Shown: positions 1-7,516 of the stretch, piece after piece
How the letters are laid out: each line of letters starts with the position of its first letter
Numbering within the stretch: position 1 is the first letter of the stretch
From: a virus
Direction: 5' to 3' (one strand)
Length of the DNA: 64,000 bases
Virus record (IMG/VR): IMGVR_UViG_3300032323_001487
Coordinates: 1-64,000 of that record
Made by a program: the position numbers and the translations under genes
Notes under the pieces: model-generated
The model's database searches: none
Told to the model about the DNA's origin: nothing
The model's input: only the letters and a program-made list of their open reading frames with translations

Positions 1-195
1 ATTTGTCGCTTTGGCAACAGCCATCTCAGCGGCGATGGTTCTGGTGTTAGAAACTAGGTCGTGCTGTAGGGAGCCGTTCTTCTTGCCTTCGGCATAGTTG
101 GGGCGGTCTTCGCTACCGAACTTTTCGAGCCAGAGTTCAGTCGCCATATTCGCGCATCGTCTGATTTCATCTTTTGTCATTTGAACTATAAACAT
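1..195 (-). CDS. Partial hypothetical protein, cut by window edge
   Basis: Minus-strand reading frame open to the left edge; about 65 N-terminal residues are visible (begins MFIVQMTKDEIRRCANMATE). The start at 195 is chosen because a TAAGAT -10 hexamer (202-207, minus) ends 7 bases before it, the same leaderless spacing as the divergent gene at 240. An internal ATG at 180 is the alternative. The peptide looks helical and soluble. No family recognised. Confidence 0.6.
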   Translation of the reverse strand, partial: MFIVQMTKDEIRRCANMATELWLEKFGSEDRPNYAEGKKNGSLQHDLVSNTRTIAAEMAVAKATN

Positions 196-199
196 AGAG

Positions 200-235
200 C
201 CATCTTACAGCGTCGACGTCCCTAAGGTAAGATAG
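200..235. promoter_or_regulatory. Overlapping divergent leaderless promoters
   Basis: TAAGAT lies at 228-233 on the plus strand with 6 bases to the ATG at 240, and TAAGAT at 207-202 on the minus strand with 6 bases to the ATG at 195. Only 20 bp separate the two -10 boxes, so each -35 region overlaps the opposite -10, and RNA polymerase probably cannot occupy both at once. The gap holds one copy of the CGACGTCCCTA motif, a possible shared operator. Confidence 0.6.
211..227 (+). repeat. CGACGTCCCTA repeat motif, copy 1
   Basis: The 11-mer CGACGTCCCTA (214-224) recurs exactly at 3023-3033, 3262-3272, 44214-44224 and 46198-46208, always on the plus strand. Near matches are at about 3838 and 44042. 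This copy is intergenic, the others intragenic in two reading frames, so coding constraint does not explain the repetition. Confidence 0.55.
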
Positions 236-239
236 ATAA

Positions 240-800
240 ATGGAAAGCAAAGCAAAAGAGCCATTCAATTTCAGGGACCACGGGTCTTTCGACGTAAGTT
301 CTATAAAAGAACTGGTGCGTAATTTCCAAGAAGAGTGGCGCGTAAACACCGAGCGCCAAGAACTGTATCAAGCACACAAAGAAACTAACTCTTACTTCTT
401 ATATAAAACAAGTTTGGAGTGGCATCCAGACCAAGATTATGTAGTTGCTCAGATAAGCAATAACTCTGAGTTGTTGGGACTGGTTGAGCCAATCGTGTCT
501 CGTTTAGAAGAATTACATAACGGCAAACGTGGACAAGTCCTGCTAATCAAGTTGCCTGCCAATAAAACTATTCCTGAGCACACCGACAAGGGTGCTTACC
601 TAAACCTTTGTAGAAGACACCACATACCAATCATTACTTCTAGGGACACAGACTTCGGGGTGGGGGACGAAGAGTTCTCTATGGCTGAGGGTGAGTGCTG
701 GGAAATAAACAACTCTCGACCGCACTATGTAAACAACTTTTCTAACGTAGACAGAGTCCATTTGCTAGTGGACATAATGCCTAACGCACACATAAAGTAG
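240..800 (+). CDS. 2OG-Fe(II) oxygenase, aspartyl/asparaginyl beta-hydroxylase-like
   Basis: 186 aa. The double-stranded beta-helix residues of the Asp/Asn hydroxylase family are visible: H114-T-D116 (PEHTDKG) as the first two iron ligands, H162 (RPHYVNN) as the distal histidine and R172 (DRVHLLVDI) as the probable 2-oxoglutarate-binding arginine. RRHHIPI at 125-131 matches the family's R-x-H-x-P element. Such enzymes hydroxylate Asp/Asn or small substrates; the target here is unknown. It is translated from a leaderless promoter and followed 6 bp later by tRNA-Gln. It is one of three 2OG oxygenases in the window. Confidence 0.8.
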   Translation: MESKAKEPFNFRDHGSFDVSSIKELVRNFQEEWRVNTERQELYQAHKETNSYFLYKTSLEWHPDQDYVVAQISNNSELLGLVEPIVSRLEELHNGKRGQVLLIKLPANKTIPEHTDKGAYLNLCRRHHIPIITSRDTDFGVGDEEFSMAEGECWEINNSRPHYVNNFSNVDRVHLLVDIMPNAHIK

Positions 801-806
801 TAGCAA

Positions 807-877
807 TCCCTGATGGTGTAATGGCAGCACAGCGACCTTTGGAGTCGTTAGTCTTAGTTCGAATCTAGGTCGGGGAG
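807..877 (+). tRNA. tRNA-Gln (anticodon UUG)
   Basis: Acceptor TCCCTGA (807-813) pairs with TCGGGGA (870-876, one G-U pair). Anticodon stem GCGAC/GTCGT encloses loop CTTTGGA, giving anticodon TTG. A TTCGAAT T-loop is present. CCA is not encoded. Confidence 0.85.
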
Positions 878-889
878 CGAAAGGAAGAA

Positions 890-1090
890 ATGACAGAAAA
901 TAAACTAGCCATCTACAAGAGTTTTAGTTGGCACATAGTACATACCATTATCTTGACAGTGACCGCTTTTATGTTCACTGGTAGGCTAGACATTGTCGCT
1001 GGAATTGTGTCAGTCCACGTAATCTCTGAGACCGTGATTTACTATTTACACGAACGAGCGTGGCAAAGGAAAAGCCGAAAGAAGGACTAA
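890..1090 (+). CDS. DUF2061 membrane protein
   Basis: 66 aa. Matches the DUF2061 pattern: an early KSFSW, a hydrophobic helix (about 16-30), a GRLDIVAGIV turn, a second helix (about 36-52) and the signature YYLHERAWQR near the C-terminus. It is a small two-helix inner-membrane protein of unknown role, found in bacteria and aquatic phages. The ribosome-binding site GGAAG lies just before the ATG. Placed between tRNA-Gln and two tiny ORFs. Confidence 0.8.
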   Translation: MTENKLAIYKSFSWHIVHTIILTVTAFMFTGRLDIVAGIVSVHVISETVIYYLHERAWQRKSRKKD

Positions 1091-1093
1091 GAG

Positions 1094-1198
1094 TTGGCAA
1101 AAGTTGGCTATCCGTGTCGTAAGCATCGGATAAGGTTTAGGGGAAGTTATTGCCCTAAGTGCTACAAAGAACGCAGAGACAAGGAACGTGGTATCTAA
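1094..1198 (+). CDS. Very small basic Cys-containing protein
   Basis: TTG-started ORF of 34 aa (MAKVGYPCRKHRIRFRGSYC, then PKCYKERRDKERGI). C8, H11, C20 and C23 could form a minimal zinc ribbon; the tail is strongly basic. It starts 3 bp after the DUF2061 gene, and its stop overlaps the next start (TAATG), which supports translational coupling. Confidence 0.5.
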   Translation: MAKVGYPCRKHRIRFRGSYCPKCYKERRDKERGI

Positions 1199-1332
1199 TG
1201 TCAGAAGGATTCGAACGTCTAAGCCCTAGGAAAGCGTATGCCCTTCTTCGTAACATGAATGTCAGTCCGCTGAAATCGACTTGGCTCTCGGTCAGAGGAA
1301 TGAAGCAATACGTAATAAGAACAACCAAATAA
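1198..1332 (+). CDS. Small hypothetical protein
   Basis: 44 aa, begins MSEGFERLSPRKAYALLRNM and ends KQYVIRTTK. Start is coupled to the preceding stop (TAATG). Basic, with a predicted helix followed by a short strand. The stop abuts tRNA-Leu. No family recognised. Confidence 0.5.
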   Translation: MSEGFERLSPRKAYALLRNMNVSPLKSTWLSVRGMKQYVIRTTK

Positions 1333-1333
1333 C

Positions 1334-1406
1334 CCTCCAGTACCCCAATGGCAGAGGGACCCGACTTAAAATCGGCTCAGTGTCAGTTCGAGTCTGACTT
1401 GGAGGA
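1334..1406 (+). tRNA. tRNA-Leu (anticodon UAA), short variable loop
   Basis: Acceptor CCTCCAG pairs with TTGGAGG (1399-1405) with one G-U. Anticodon loop CTTAAAA gives UAA, reading TTA. T-arm GTCAG/TTCGAGT/CTGAC is perfect. Only about 5-6 bases lie between the anticodon and T arms, although bacterial tRNA-Leu normally has a long type II variable arm. The UAA assignment is clear; the class is atypical. Confidence 0.75.
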
Positions 1407-1436
1407 CCGATTACCTAAAGATAGAAAGGTCTAAGT

Positions 1437-2066
1437 ATGGGCAAGTATCCAGTGATAATTGATAACTTCATACCAGAAGACGAAGCGGTTAGATTTGAAA
1501 AGTTCTTATCTAGCATCGCCCAAGACTCTCCTTTTGTAGAAAACTATCGAATTGCGTTGGGCTACCCCAACTCTATCTATGCGTCTAAAGTTGGCTACTC
1601 TGAGCCTGTAATACAAGGCTACGAAAATACAGAGAACGAGCAGGTAGTAAAAGACTTAGGGGATGTGCTTTTGTCGGTAAAAGAAATGCTAGAGGCAGAT
1701 TTTCTAGAGGAAATGGGCACAGTCCAGTATTCTTACCATCAGATGCTGGAGGGCGCTAGAAATAGGTTGCACTCGGACAGCACAAAACTAGACGGCAGTC
1801 CGCTGAATGAAGACGGAACTCCCGAAGAAGTGGAGTGGTCTGCTTTACTATACCTAACTTCTTACGAAGAAGATTTTAGTGGTGGTGAAATAGAGTTTCC
1901 CAATCAGGGTCTAGTTCATAAACCAATGAAGGGCCAGTTAATGTTTTTCAAAGGAGACGTAAACTACCCTCACAAAGTTCATACTGTAACTGGGGGACTA
2001 AGAAGCGCTTTGGTCTTTTTCTTTGGACGTCGTGGTAATACGTCTGAGGCTAGGAATTTTGGCTAA
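1437..2066 (+). CDS. 2OG-Fe(II) oxygenase, prolyl 4-hydroxylase-like
   Basis: 209 aa. Catalytic core of the P4Hc family: H112-S-D114 (RLHSDS), then LLYLTSYEEDFSGGEIEFP, the typical strand-turn before the distal ligand, then H179-K-V-H-T-V-T-G-G-L-R189, matching the H-x-V-x-x-V-x-x-G-x-R signature with H179 as iron ligand and R189 binding 2-oxoglutarate. Probably hydroxylates a protein or peptide. Phages of aquatic bacteria often carry such genes, but the substrate cannot be told from sequence. GAAAGG before the ATG serves as RBS. Confidence 0.82.
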   Translation: MGKYPVIIDNFIPEDEAVRFEKFLSSIAQDSPFVENYRIALGYPNSIYASKVGYSEPVIQGYENTENEQVVKDLGDVLLSVKEMLEADFLEEMGTVQYSYHQMLEGARNRLHSDSTKLDGSPLNEDGTPEEVEWSALLYLTSYEEDFSGGEIEFPNQGLVHKPMKGQLMFFKGDVNYPHKVHTVTGGLRSALVFFFGRRGNTSEARNFG

Positions 2067-2077
2067 GTAATCAAATA

Positions 2078-2150
2078 CCCCGCGTAACTCAGTGGATAGA
2101 GTGAGACCCTTCTAATGTCTAAGTCGCAAGTTCGATTCTTGCCGCGGGGG
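2078..2150 (+). tRNA. tRNA-Arg (anticodon UCU)
   Basis: Acceptor CCCCGCG (2078-2084) pairs perfectly with CGCGGGG (2143-2149). T-arm GCAAG/TTCGATT/CTTGC is perfect. Anticodon loop CTTCTAA gives UCU; the base of the anticodon stem has one C-T mismatch. Reads AGA, a frequent codon in the giant genes of this window. Confidence 0.8.
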
Positions 2151-2165
2151 CTATAGAATAAAACA

Positions 2166-3464
2166 ATGAGCAAATACATGAAGACGGAGCAGGCGGTTGT
2201 GTATCACGGCAACTGCCTAGATGAACTAAAAAACATCCCAGACAATTACGTAGATGCCATCGTCACCGACCCTCCTTACGGACTTGGCGACTCCGACCCT
2301 GCCTACATCCTTGACGCTTTGAAGATGTGGATGGATGGCGACCGCTCGCACATTCCTGCTGGTAAGGGCTTTATGGGAAAGCAGTGGGACGCTTTTGTTC
2401 CACCGCCTGCTGTCTGGGACGAGTGCTTTCGCGTTCTAAAGCCTGGTGGATACATTCTGGTTTTTGCGGGAACTAGAACCGTGGACCTTATGGGTCTTTC
2501 AGTTCGTATGGCTGGCTTTGAAATTCGTGACTCGCTAACTTGGATTTATTCACAAGGCTTCCCTAAATCGCTCGACGTCCAGAAGGCGATAGAAAAAATA
2601 GACGCGCCTGAAGCCAGCAAGTGGGAAGGTTGGGGGACTGCGCTAAAGCCAGCATCTGAGCCAATCGTTATGGCGCGAAAGCCTTTGAGTGAAAAGACCG
2701 TAGCAAAAAACGTGTTGGAGTGGGGCACTGGTGGAATCAACATTGACGGTATTCGCATCGGTGTAGCAGAAGGTGACGAGCCTGTTGCTGGACATCGCAC
2801 CGCGACATTCGGCACGCAAGAAACTCTTTCTGGTGGAGACGGCTCTGGAGATTGGGCTTGGTCAGGTAAAGGTCGCTTTCCATCAAACGTAATGTTTAGC
2901 CACGACGAAGAGTGCGTCCAAGTGGGTGTGGCACAAGACTCTTACGTAATAAATAGAACTGAAGAGTGGACTGGCTTCGGTCAGAAAGAGCGCCCAGACT
3001 ACGAAAGCGAACCGCAAACTGTCGACGTCCCTATTTATGAGTGTGTAGAAGGATGCCCCGTAAAAGAACTTGGAGACGTTAGTCGATTTTTCTATGTTGC
3101 CAAGGCAAACAAGAAAGACCGAAACGAAGGTCTAGATGGGTTTGCTGAAAAGGGGAAAGTCTTCAACGGAAAATCTGGAACGAGTGCTGGTAATGCGCCG
3201 GGTTCTGTGGAGGACAAGTTCACCACTGCTCCGCAAAAGAACTTTCACCCGACCGTGAAGCCGACGTCCCTAATGAGACAGTTAGTAAAGATGGTCGCGC
3301 CTGAAAACGCTATTGTGCTAGACCCGTTTGCTGGGTCAGGCTCTACTGGTAAGGCTTCGATTCTTGAGGGTCGCAGATTCATTGGAATTGAGATGACAGA
3401 CGAGTATCTGCCAATCATTCAAGGTAGACTCGAACACGCAATCAGAGAAAGAAAAGAAAAATGA
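2166..3464 (+). CDS. DNA adenine/cytosine-N4 methyltransferase, beta class
   Basis: 432 aa. Motif IV DPPYGL at 35-40 precedes a long target-recognition region, and the SAM-binding motif LDPFAGSGSTG (about 385-395) is C-terminal: the circular order of beta-class N6-adenine or N4-cytosine methylases. HPTVKP just upstream of motif I is typical. No restriction endonuclease lies beside it, so it is probably an orphan enzyme that protects or marks phage DNA. Contains two copies of the CGACGTCCCTA motif. Its last 4 bases overlap dut. Confidence 0.88.
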   Translation: MSKYMKTEQAVVYHGNCLDELKNIPDNYVDAIVTDPPYGLGDSDPAYILDALKMWMDGDRSHIPAGKGFMGKQWDAFVPPPAVWDECFRVLKPGGYILVFAGTRTVDLMGLSVRMAGFEIRDSLTWIYSQGFPKSLDVQKAIEKIDAPEASKWEGWGTALKPASEPIVMARKPLSEKTVAKNVLEWGTGGINIDGIRIGVAEGDEPVAGHRTATFGTQETLSGGDGSGDWAWSGKGRFPSNVMFSHDEECVQVGVAQDSYVINRTEEWTGFGQKERPDYESEPQTVDVPIYECVEGCPVKELGDVSRFFYVAKANKKDRNEGLDGFAEKGKVFNGKSGTSAGNAPGSVEDKFTTAPQKNFHPTVKPTSLMRQLVKMVAPENAIVLDPFAGSGSTGKASILEGRRFIGIEMTDEYLPIIQGRLEHAIRERKEK

Positions 3465-3910
3465 TGATAGTTAGTTACTACGCTGACGACCAAAATCGGA
3501 TGCCTGCCTACGGCACTAACGAATCTGCTGGCGCTGATATCAAGGCGTCAGAAAGCGTGATGATTCGCGCAGGTGAACGTAAGTTAGTGAAGACTGGTCT
3601 GAAACTAGTTATGCCAAAAGGCGTAGTCGGACTAATTCATCCTCGCTCTGGACTGGCACTAAGGCACGGAATCACCGTGCTAAATACACCGGGAACTATT
3701 GACTCGGACTATCGCGGAGAAATTGGCGTAATTCTTTACAACTCTTCTACAGAAGATTACGTAGTTGAGCAAGGAGACCGCATCGCGCAAATCGTTTTCC
3801 AGAGATACATCAACATCCAATTCGAATACGGTGGCGTCGACATCCCTAAGGAAGACGAAACCGAACGAGGCGAAGGTGGATTTGGGTCCACAGGAGTTGG
3901 TGGAGAGTAG
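3461..3910 (+). CDS. dut: Deoxyuridine 5'-triphosphate nucleotidohydrolase (dUTPase)
   Basis: 149 aa, normal length for a trimeric dUTPase. All five motifs are present: AGADIKA (1), PRSGLALRHGI (2), NTPGTIDSDYRGEIGVIL (3, with the catalytic Asp and substrate Tyr), GDRIAQIVF (4) and RGEGGFGSTG (5, the mobile C-terminal arm). It hydrolyses dUTP to dUMP and PPi, supplying ThyX encoded immediately downstream. Start overlaps the methylase stop by 4 bp, and its stop overlaps the thyX GTG start. Confidence 0.95.
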   Translation: MMIVSYYADDQNRMPAYGTNESAGADIKASESVMIRAGERKLVKTGLKLVMPKGVVGLIHPRSGLALRHGITVLNTPGTIDSDYRGEIGVILYNSSTEDYVVEQGDRIAQIVFQRYINIQFEYGGVDIPKEDETERGEGGFGSTGVGGE

Positions 3911-4608
3911 TGACCGCTTTGTATTTTAGAAGCGACGTAACCGTAAAGTTGGTTCAGGCTATGGCGTCTGACGAGGCAGTAACTATGTCTGCTCGTGTGT
4001 CCACAGGTGCTACTCATACTTCCCCAGAAAAAGATGCTGGGCTAATCAATTACTTGATGCGCGACCGTCACGGTTCGCCATTCGAGCACAACGCTTTTAC
4101 GTTCTACATCGAAGCGCCTATCTTCGTGTTCCGCGAGTTTATGCGTCACAGGATTGCTTCCTATAATGAAGAGTCGGGTCGCTACAAGGAACTAGAGCCT
4201 GTGTTCTATGTTCCAGCGCCTGAACGTAAGTTGATTCAAGTTGGCAAAGTTGGTGCCTACGAATTTGTAGAAGGCAGTAACGAACAGTTTGTAGTGACTA
4301 GCGATTCTATAAAAGACTCTTGCGTATTCGCTTATGAAAAATACACGGATATGCTAAACGCTGGAGTTGCTCGAGAAGTCGCGCGAGCCGTCTTGCCAGT
4401 AAATACTTATAGCAGTATGTTTGTGACAATGAACGCACGCTCCCTGATGAACTTCTTATCCCTGAGAACCGCTAGGGAAGGCACCCAGTTTCCTTCATTT
4501 CCACAGCGGGAAATTGAGATGGTTGCCGAGAAGATGGAAGAGTTCTTCGCAGAGAAGATGCCAATAACTTATGCAACATTTAACAAGAACGGACGGGTAG
4601 CCCCATAA
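3910..4608 (+). CDS. thyX: Flavin-dependent thymidylate synthase ThyX
   Basis: 232 aa. The ThyX signature RHRxxSxNxxSxR is complete at 79-91 (RHRIASYNEESGR). The DRHGSPFEHNAFTFYIEAP segment (52-70) and the C-terminal ARSLMNFLSLRTAREGTQFP region are also typical. It converts dUMP to dTMP using FAD, NADPH and methylene-tetrahydrofolate. GTG start overlaps the dut stop and its stop overlaps the next ATG, so dut and thyX are translationally coupled. A thymidylate supply block is thus encoded here together with the dNMP kinase at 6105. Confidence 0.95.
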   Translation: MTALYFRSDVTVKLVQAMASDEAVTMSARVSTGATHTSPEKDAGLINYLMRDRHGSPFEHNAFTFYIEAPIFVFREFMRHRIASYNEESGRYKELEPVFYVPAPERKLIQVGKVGAYEFVEGSNEQFVVTSDSIKDSCVFAYEKYTDMLNAGVAREVARAVLPVNTYSSMFVTMNARSLMNFLSLRTAREGTQFPSFPQREIEMVAEKMEEFFAEKMPITYATFNKNGRVAP

Positions 4609-4922
4609 TGGCAATTCCAGATATTGATTTCACTTTGGCTGACGTAGAAATTGAGGCTGTTGCTTTTGACGAGAAAGACGAAGTAATCGTCGACAAGATT
4701 GGCAAGGCTGTTCGTCAGGCTGTGAAAGCCAGAGAAGACGTACAGAACGCTTTGGCTGAGGCAATTGATAGTTCGTCGACGTTCGGGTATGAACTAGGAG
4801 TGCTAGACGAGCGACACAGAGTGCTAGAACTTATGAGACCAGCGTTGTGTGACGAAGAAAATTGTGAAAAAGAAGTTTGTAAGCAATACTTATCCGTATA
4901 CAGAAAGGTAGAAAATGGCTAA
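4608..4922 (+). CDS. Hypothetical acidic protein
   Basis: 104 aa, begins MAIPDIDFTLADVEIEAVAF. Acidic and helical (VDKIGKAVRQAVKAREDVQ), with two Cys close together near the C-terminus (CDEENCEKEVC). Start coupled to thyX (TAATG). No family recognised; co-transcription with nucleotide genes is the only clue. Confidence 0.6.
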   Translation: MAIPDIDFTLADVEIEAVAFDEKDEVIVDKIGKAVRQAVKAREDVQNALAEAIDSSSTFGYELGVLDERHRVLELMRPALCDEENCEKEVCKQYLSVYRKVENG

Positions 4923-5049
4923 AGGTAAAGGTGGAGGCGGAGCGCCTGCTAAAAAGGGTGGTAATGACGACCGCAAGAACGGCAAGGCATCCAAGAAGCG
5001 CCCAAAGATTTTCGACGCAGTTAAGCGTCGTCTGGTAACTAACAAGTAA
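4915..5049 (+). CDS. Small Gly/Lys-rich basic protein
   Basis: 44 aa (begins MAKGKGGGGAPAKKGGNDDR). The N-terminal half is a Gly-Lys-Ala tail, followed by KKRPKIFDAVKRRLV, a possible amphipathic helix. It overlaps the previous gene's 3' end by 8 bp. The composition suggests a nucleic-acid-binding or flexible charge-neutralising peptide; this is inference only. Confidence 0.5.
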   Translation: MAKGKGGGGAPAKKGGNDDRKNGKASKKRPKIFDAVKRRLVTNK

Positions 5050-5090
5050 ATGAGCCACTCGCCTAGCCATTCAGACAAGGGAGAGAACAA

Positions 5091-5261
5091 ATGAGATTTA
5101 TCCGTTGGTGGAAAAAACTTTGGCGACCTATGACCTACGCCGAGATGACTATGAGGATTGGTACTGTAAGCCATAACCAGCAGGTCACTCAGGACGAATA
5201 CATTGGTCCAGACAGCAGCACAGAACGTTCTATTGACCGTATCAAGGAAGAGAACAAGTGA
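5091..5261 (+). CDS. Small hypothetical protein with basic aromatic N-terminus
   Basis: 56 aa, begins MRFIRWWKKLWRPMTYAEMT. GGGAGAG 8 bases upstream is a good RBS. The N-terminal RWWKKLWR patch could be membrane-interfacial; the rest is polar. Its TGA overlaps the GTG start of the next gene by 4 bp. No family recognised. Confidence 0.55.
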   Translation: MRFIRWWKKLWRPMTYAEMTMRIGTVSHNQQVTQDEYIGPDSSTERSIDRIKEENK

Positions 5262-5656
5262 GCGAGAGTCTAGAGCCACACGCTTCTGTAGAAGAACTCA
5301 AGGGAGCGGAACAGATTGGTGCCTATAGACAACAACAGCGCATTATCAAATTGCTAGAAAAGAAAGGGATGTTCGACGCTGTTGACCTGATAAAGCAGAA
5401 GCCTGTTATAGTAGACGACCCTGACCCTAACATCAAAAAGGCTACGGAACGTATGTCTTTTGACATAGATGAAGCCACCGAACTGGTCGTCAACCTATTC
5501 ATCCAAGAGGGAAAAATCCAAGAACGCGAACGTATCGCTGATTGGGTAAATGCTCATAGGACTGAAGTTGTTGAAGGTGTTTGGCGCGACCACTTCAATT
5601 CCGAGTATTTACTAAAAAATGTAATTTCTCTGCCAGCAGTAGAGAGTGAAGATTAG
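5258..5656 (+). CDS. Hypothetical protein
   Basis: 132 aa, GTG start. Predominantly helical and charged: QRIIKLLEKKGMFDAVDLI near residue 30, EATELVVNLFIQEGKIQERER near 75. No Cys clusters or nucleotide-binding motif. Coupled at both ends (4 bp and 1 bp overlaps). No family recognised. Confidence 0.6.
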   Translation: MSESLEPHASVEELKGAEQIGAYRQQQRIIKLLEKKGMFDAVDLIKQKPVIVDDPDPNIKKATERMSFDIDEATELVVNLFIQEGKIQERERIADWVNAHRTEVVEGVWRDHFNSEYLLKNVISLPAVESED

Positions 5657-6096
5657 TGCGCGAAAACAAAAGAAAACTATTTCACTTAGAGATAATCGAC
5701 ACCGACGGTGACCGATTCGTGGAGTGGGAGTGGGCAGACTCTAAGGAAGAAATCTTAGACCGCGACGAAATGGGATATGAGATTGCTCGCATTGAAGTAA
5801 GAGTCGCCACTGAAGACGAGACAGACGCTTGGCTAGAAGGACACAACGAAGCGTTGATGGTCAGTATGGCTGAAGAAAGATTGGCTAATTGGAACGGTGT
5901 CGCTTACAAGGTTGAGTCATTTATGCCAATGGTTTCTAAAGAAGTATTTACCTGTGGTGTCTGTGAGAAATCTTTGGACATCGAAACTAAGGCTGCTACC
6001 CTTGGCAACTTCTATCTAAGCGTCAGAACCCCAAGGGACAACCAAGCAAACAAAACCATCCTGTGGCACGTTTGTATTGACTGCTCTATCGAATAG
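5656..6096 (+). CDS. Hypothetical protein with C-terminal zinc ribbon
   Basis: 146 aa, GTG start overlapping the preceding stop. The first 90 residues are acidic and aromatic-rich (FVEWEWADSKEE). The last 50 contain CGVC (about 99-102) and C-x-x-C in HVCIDC near the C-terminus, spaced as a treble-clef or zinc ribbon. Role unknown. Confidence 0.6.
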   Translation: MRENKRKLFHLEIIDTDGDRFVEWEWADSKEEILDRDEMGYEIARIEVRVATEDETDAWLEGHNEALMVSMAEERLANWNGVAYKVESFMPMVSKEVFTCGVCEKSLDIETKAATLGNFYLSVRTPRDNQANKTILWHVCIDCSIE

Positions 6097-6104
6097 GAAA
6101 ACAA

Positions 6105-6998
6105 TTGAAGATTTACATCGCTGGACCTATGACTGGCTACGACCAGTGGAACTTTCCTGCTTTCTTTAAGTTAGAAGAGTCGTTACTTAAACTTGGCTAT
6201 CGAGTAGTAAATCCAGCACACAATGACGGACCAACTTTGGAGTTAGCACTCGAGTCCGCTGGCGAACCAGAAAGACCGAACAATAGTTGGAACTGGTATA
6301 TGAAGCGCGACTTGCCATACTTACTTGAGTGTGACGCTGTGTGTGTTCTACCTAACTGGCAAAAATCAAAAGGCGCTTCTTTGGAGGTCCAAGTTGCCAA
6401 CGCGATTGGTGTTCCAGTTTATGTATTAGAAGACAACAAACTAGTTCCTCGCGTAAGAGCATTAGGCATAAGTGGGTGGGCTAGGTCTGGCAAAGATTCG
6501 GTTGCTGAATACTTGATAGAGACCCAAGGCTATGAAAAAGCGTCTTTTGCCCAAGCCATAAAAGATGCTCTAATTATTCTGAACCCTGTAATCGACGTAC
6601 ACGAAACCCGCACCGCGCTAAGTTCGTCTCTTGGGCATCTCGGTTGGGACTACCTAAAAAGCGCCAGCACTGAAATTCGACCACTGCTACAACGCTTTGG
6701 AACCGAGGTTGGCAGGGAGATGTTTGGGGACGACTTCTGGGTTGACTACGCAATAAAGCACGTTCCAGACGGTTCTAAAGTCGTTTTCTCCGACGTCCGA
6801 TACCCGAACGAGGCTGATGCCATTAGGAAACTAGGCGGTCAAATCTGGCGTGTAGAGCGGGAGGGATACGGACCAGCAAATGACCACGCCTCTGAGCACG
6901 CTTTGAACGGATATGACTTTGACCAGAGAATCTATAATGATAAAGACCTAGAAAGTCTCTGGGACAAAGTTGGAGTGCTCTGCGGTGAACTGCCCTAA
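6105..6998 (+). CDS. DUF4406 domain fused to deoxynucleoside monophosphate kinase
   Basis: 297 aa, TTG start (MKIYIAGPMTG). Residues 1-110 form a DUF4406 / nucleoside 2-deoxyribosyltransferase-like domain: IYIAGPMTG, NFPAFF, VVNPA, YMKRDLPYLLECDAVCVLPNW, SKGASLEVQVA. From about 118 a phage dNMP kinase follows, with P-loop GWARSGKD (124-131), then RPLLQRFGTEVGREMFGDDFWV and VVFSDVRYPNEADAI. The kinase half should phosphorylate dNMPs to dNDPs, fitting the dut and thyX genes upstream. The N-terminal half may trim or sense nucleosides. The two domains are normally separate proteins. Confidence 0.82.
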   Translation: MKIYIAGPMTGYDQWNFPAFFKLEESLLKLGYRVVNPAHNDGPTLELALESAGEPERPNNSWNWYMKRDLPYLLECDAVCVLPNWQKSKGASLEVQVANAIGVPVYVLEDNKLVPRVRALGISGWARSGKDSVAEYLIETQGYEKASFAQAIKDALIILNPVIDVHETRTALSSSLGHLGWDYLKSASTEIRPLLQRFGTEVGREMFGDDFWVDYAIKHVPDGSKVVFSDVRYPNEADAIRKLGGQIWRVEREGYGPANDHASEHALNGYDFDQRIYNDKDLESLWDKVGVLCGELP

Positions 6999-7335
6999 AA
7001 GTGTGAAAATTGGCACCCACGTCTTTGACGTAGTCGAAAGGCTCAAGGAAGAAGACGGGATGCTAAATGACTCCACTTTGGGCTACACCCTTGAAGCAAA
7101 AACTCTTATAGTAATCGACAAAGGATTGTCGGACAGTAAAAAGCGCCAAACCTTACTTCACGAAATTATGCACGCCTGTGTCTACGTATTTGATACGAGC
7201 GTAAAGCCAAAAAAGACGGACGAGTTTGATGTTTGGGAACATTATTTCATTGGGATTTGGGAAGAGCCACTACTAATGGTGATGCAGGACAACCCAAAAT
7301 TAGTTGAATTTCTTTTAGGAAAAACTCCAAAATAG
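6985..7335 (+). CDS. Zinc metallopeptidase-like (HExxH) protein
   Basis: 116 aa from the GTG at 6985, chosen because GGAG lies 9 bases upstream; TTG at 6970 and GTG at 7003 are alternatives. LLHEIMHACVYVF carries an HExxH zinc-binding motif near the middle, with WEHYFIGIWEE downstream offering a possible third ligand, as in ImmA/IrrE-type small zincins of phages. It could cleave a host regulator or be a structural zincin. It overlaps the kinase gene by 14 bp. Confidence 0.6.
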   Translation: MNCPKSVKIGTHVFDVVERLKEEDGMLNDSTLGYTLEAKTLIVIDKGLSDSKKRQTLLHEIMHACVYVFDTSVKPKKTDEFDVWEHYFIGIWEEPLLMVMQDNPKLVEFLLGKTPK

Positions 7336-7451
7336 TTTGCGATTTTGTTGACTCGTGGTAATCTATACAAGCAGTCAAAGGTTCCTTGGGTTATCGTAGA
7401 TTGTGTTGTTGTACATAGTTATTCATCTCCTTTCAATCAATTGAGTAACGG

Positions 7452-7485
7452 AAAAGCCTCCACGAAAGTGGGGGCTTTTCTTTTA
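7452..7485 (+). terminator. Rho-independent terminator
   Basis: Stem AAAAGCCTCCAC / GTGGGGGCTTTT with a GAAA tetraloop, followed by CTTTT. Ends the 0.2-7.3 kb plus-strand operon. Confidence 0.85.
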
Positions 7486-7504
7486 TCAGTTTCTGGAGAT
7501 AATT

Positions 7505-7510
7505 TATAAT
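7505..7510 (+). promoter_or_regulatory. Leaderless promoter -10 (TATAAT)
   Basis: Perfect TATAAT with AGACGT between it and the ATG at 7517, so the predicted transcription start is the A of the start codon. No clear -35 box is visible because the terminator lies just upstream. Confidence 0.65.
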
Positions 7511-7516
7511 AGACGT

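Noticed and set aside
5050-5094. 14-codon ORF between the 4915 and 5091 genes
   Set aside because: Too short to support as a protein; probably only a coupling spacer carrying the RBS of the next gene.
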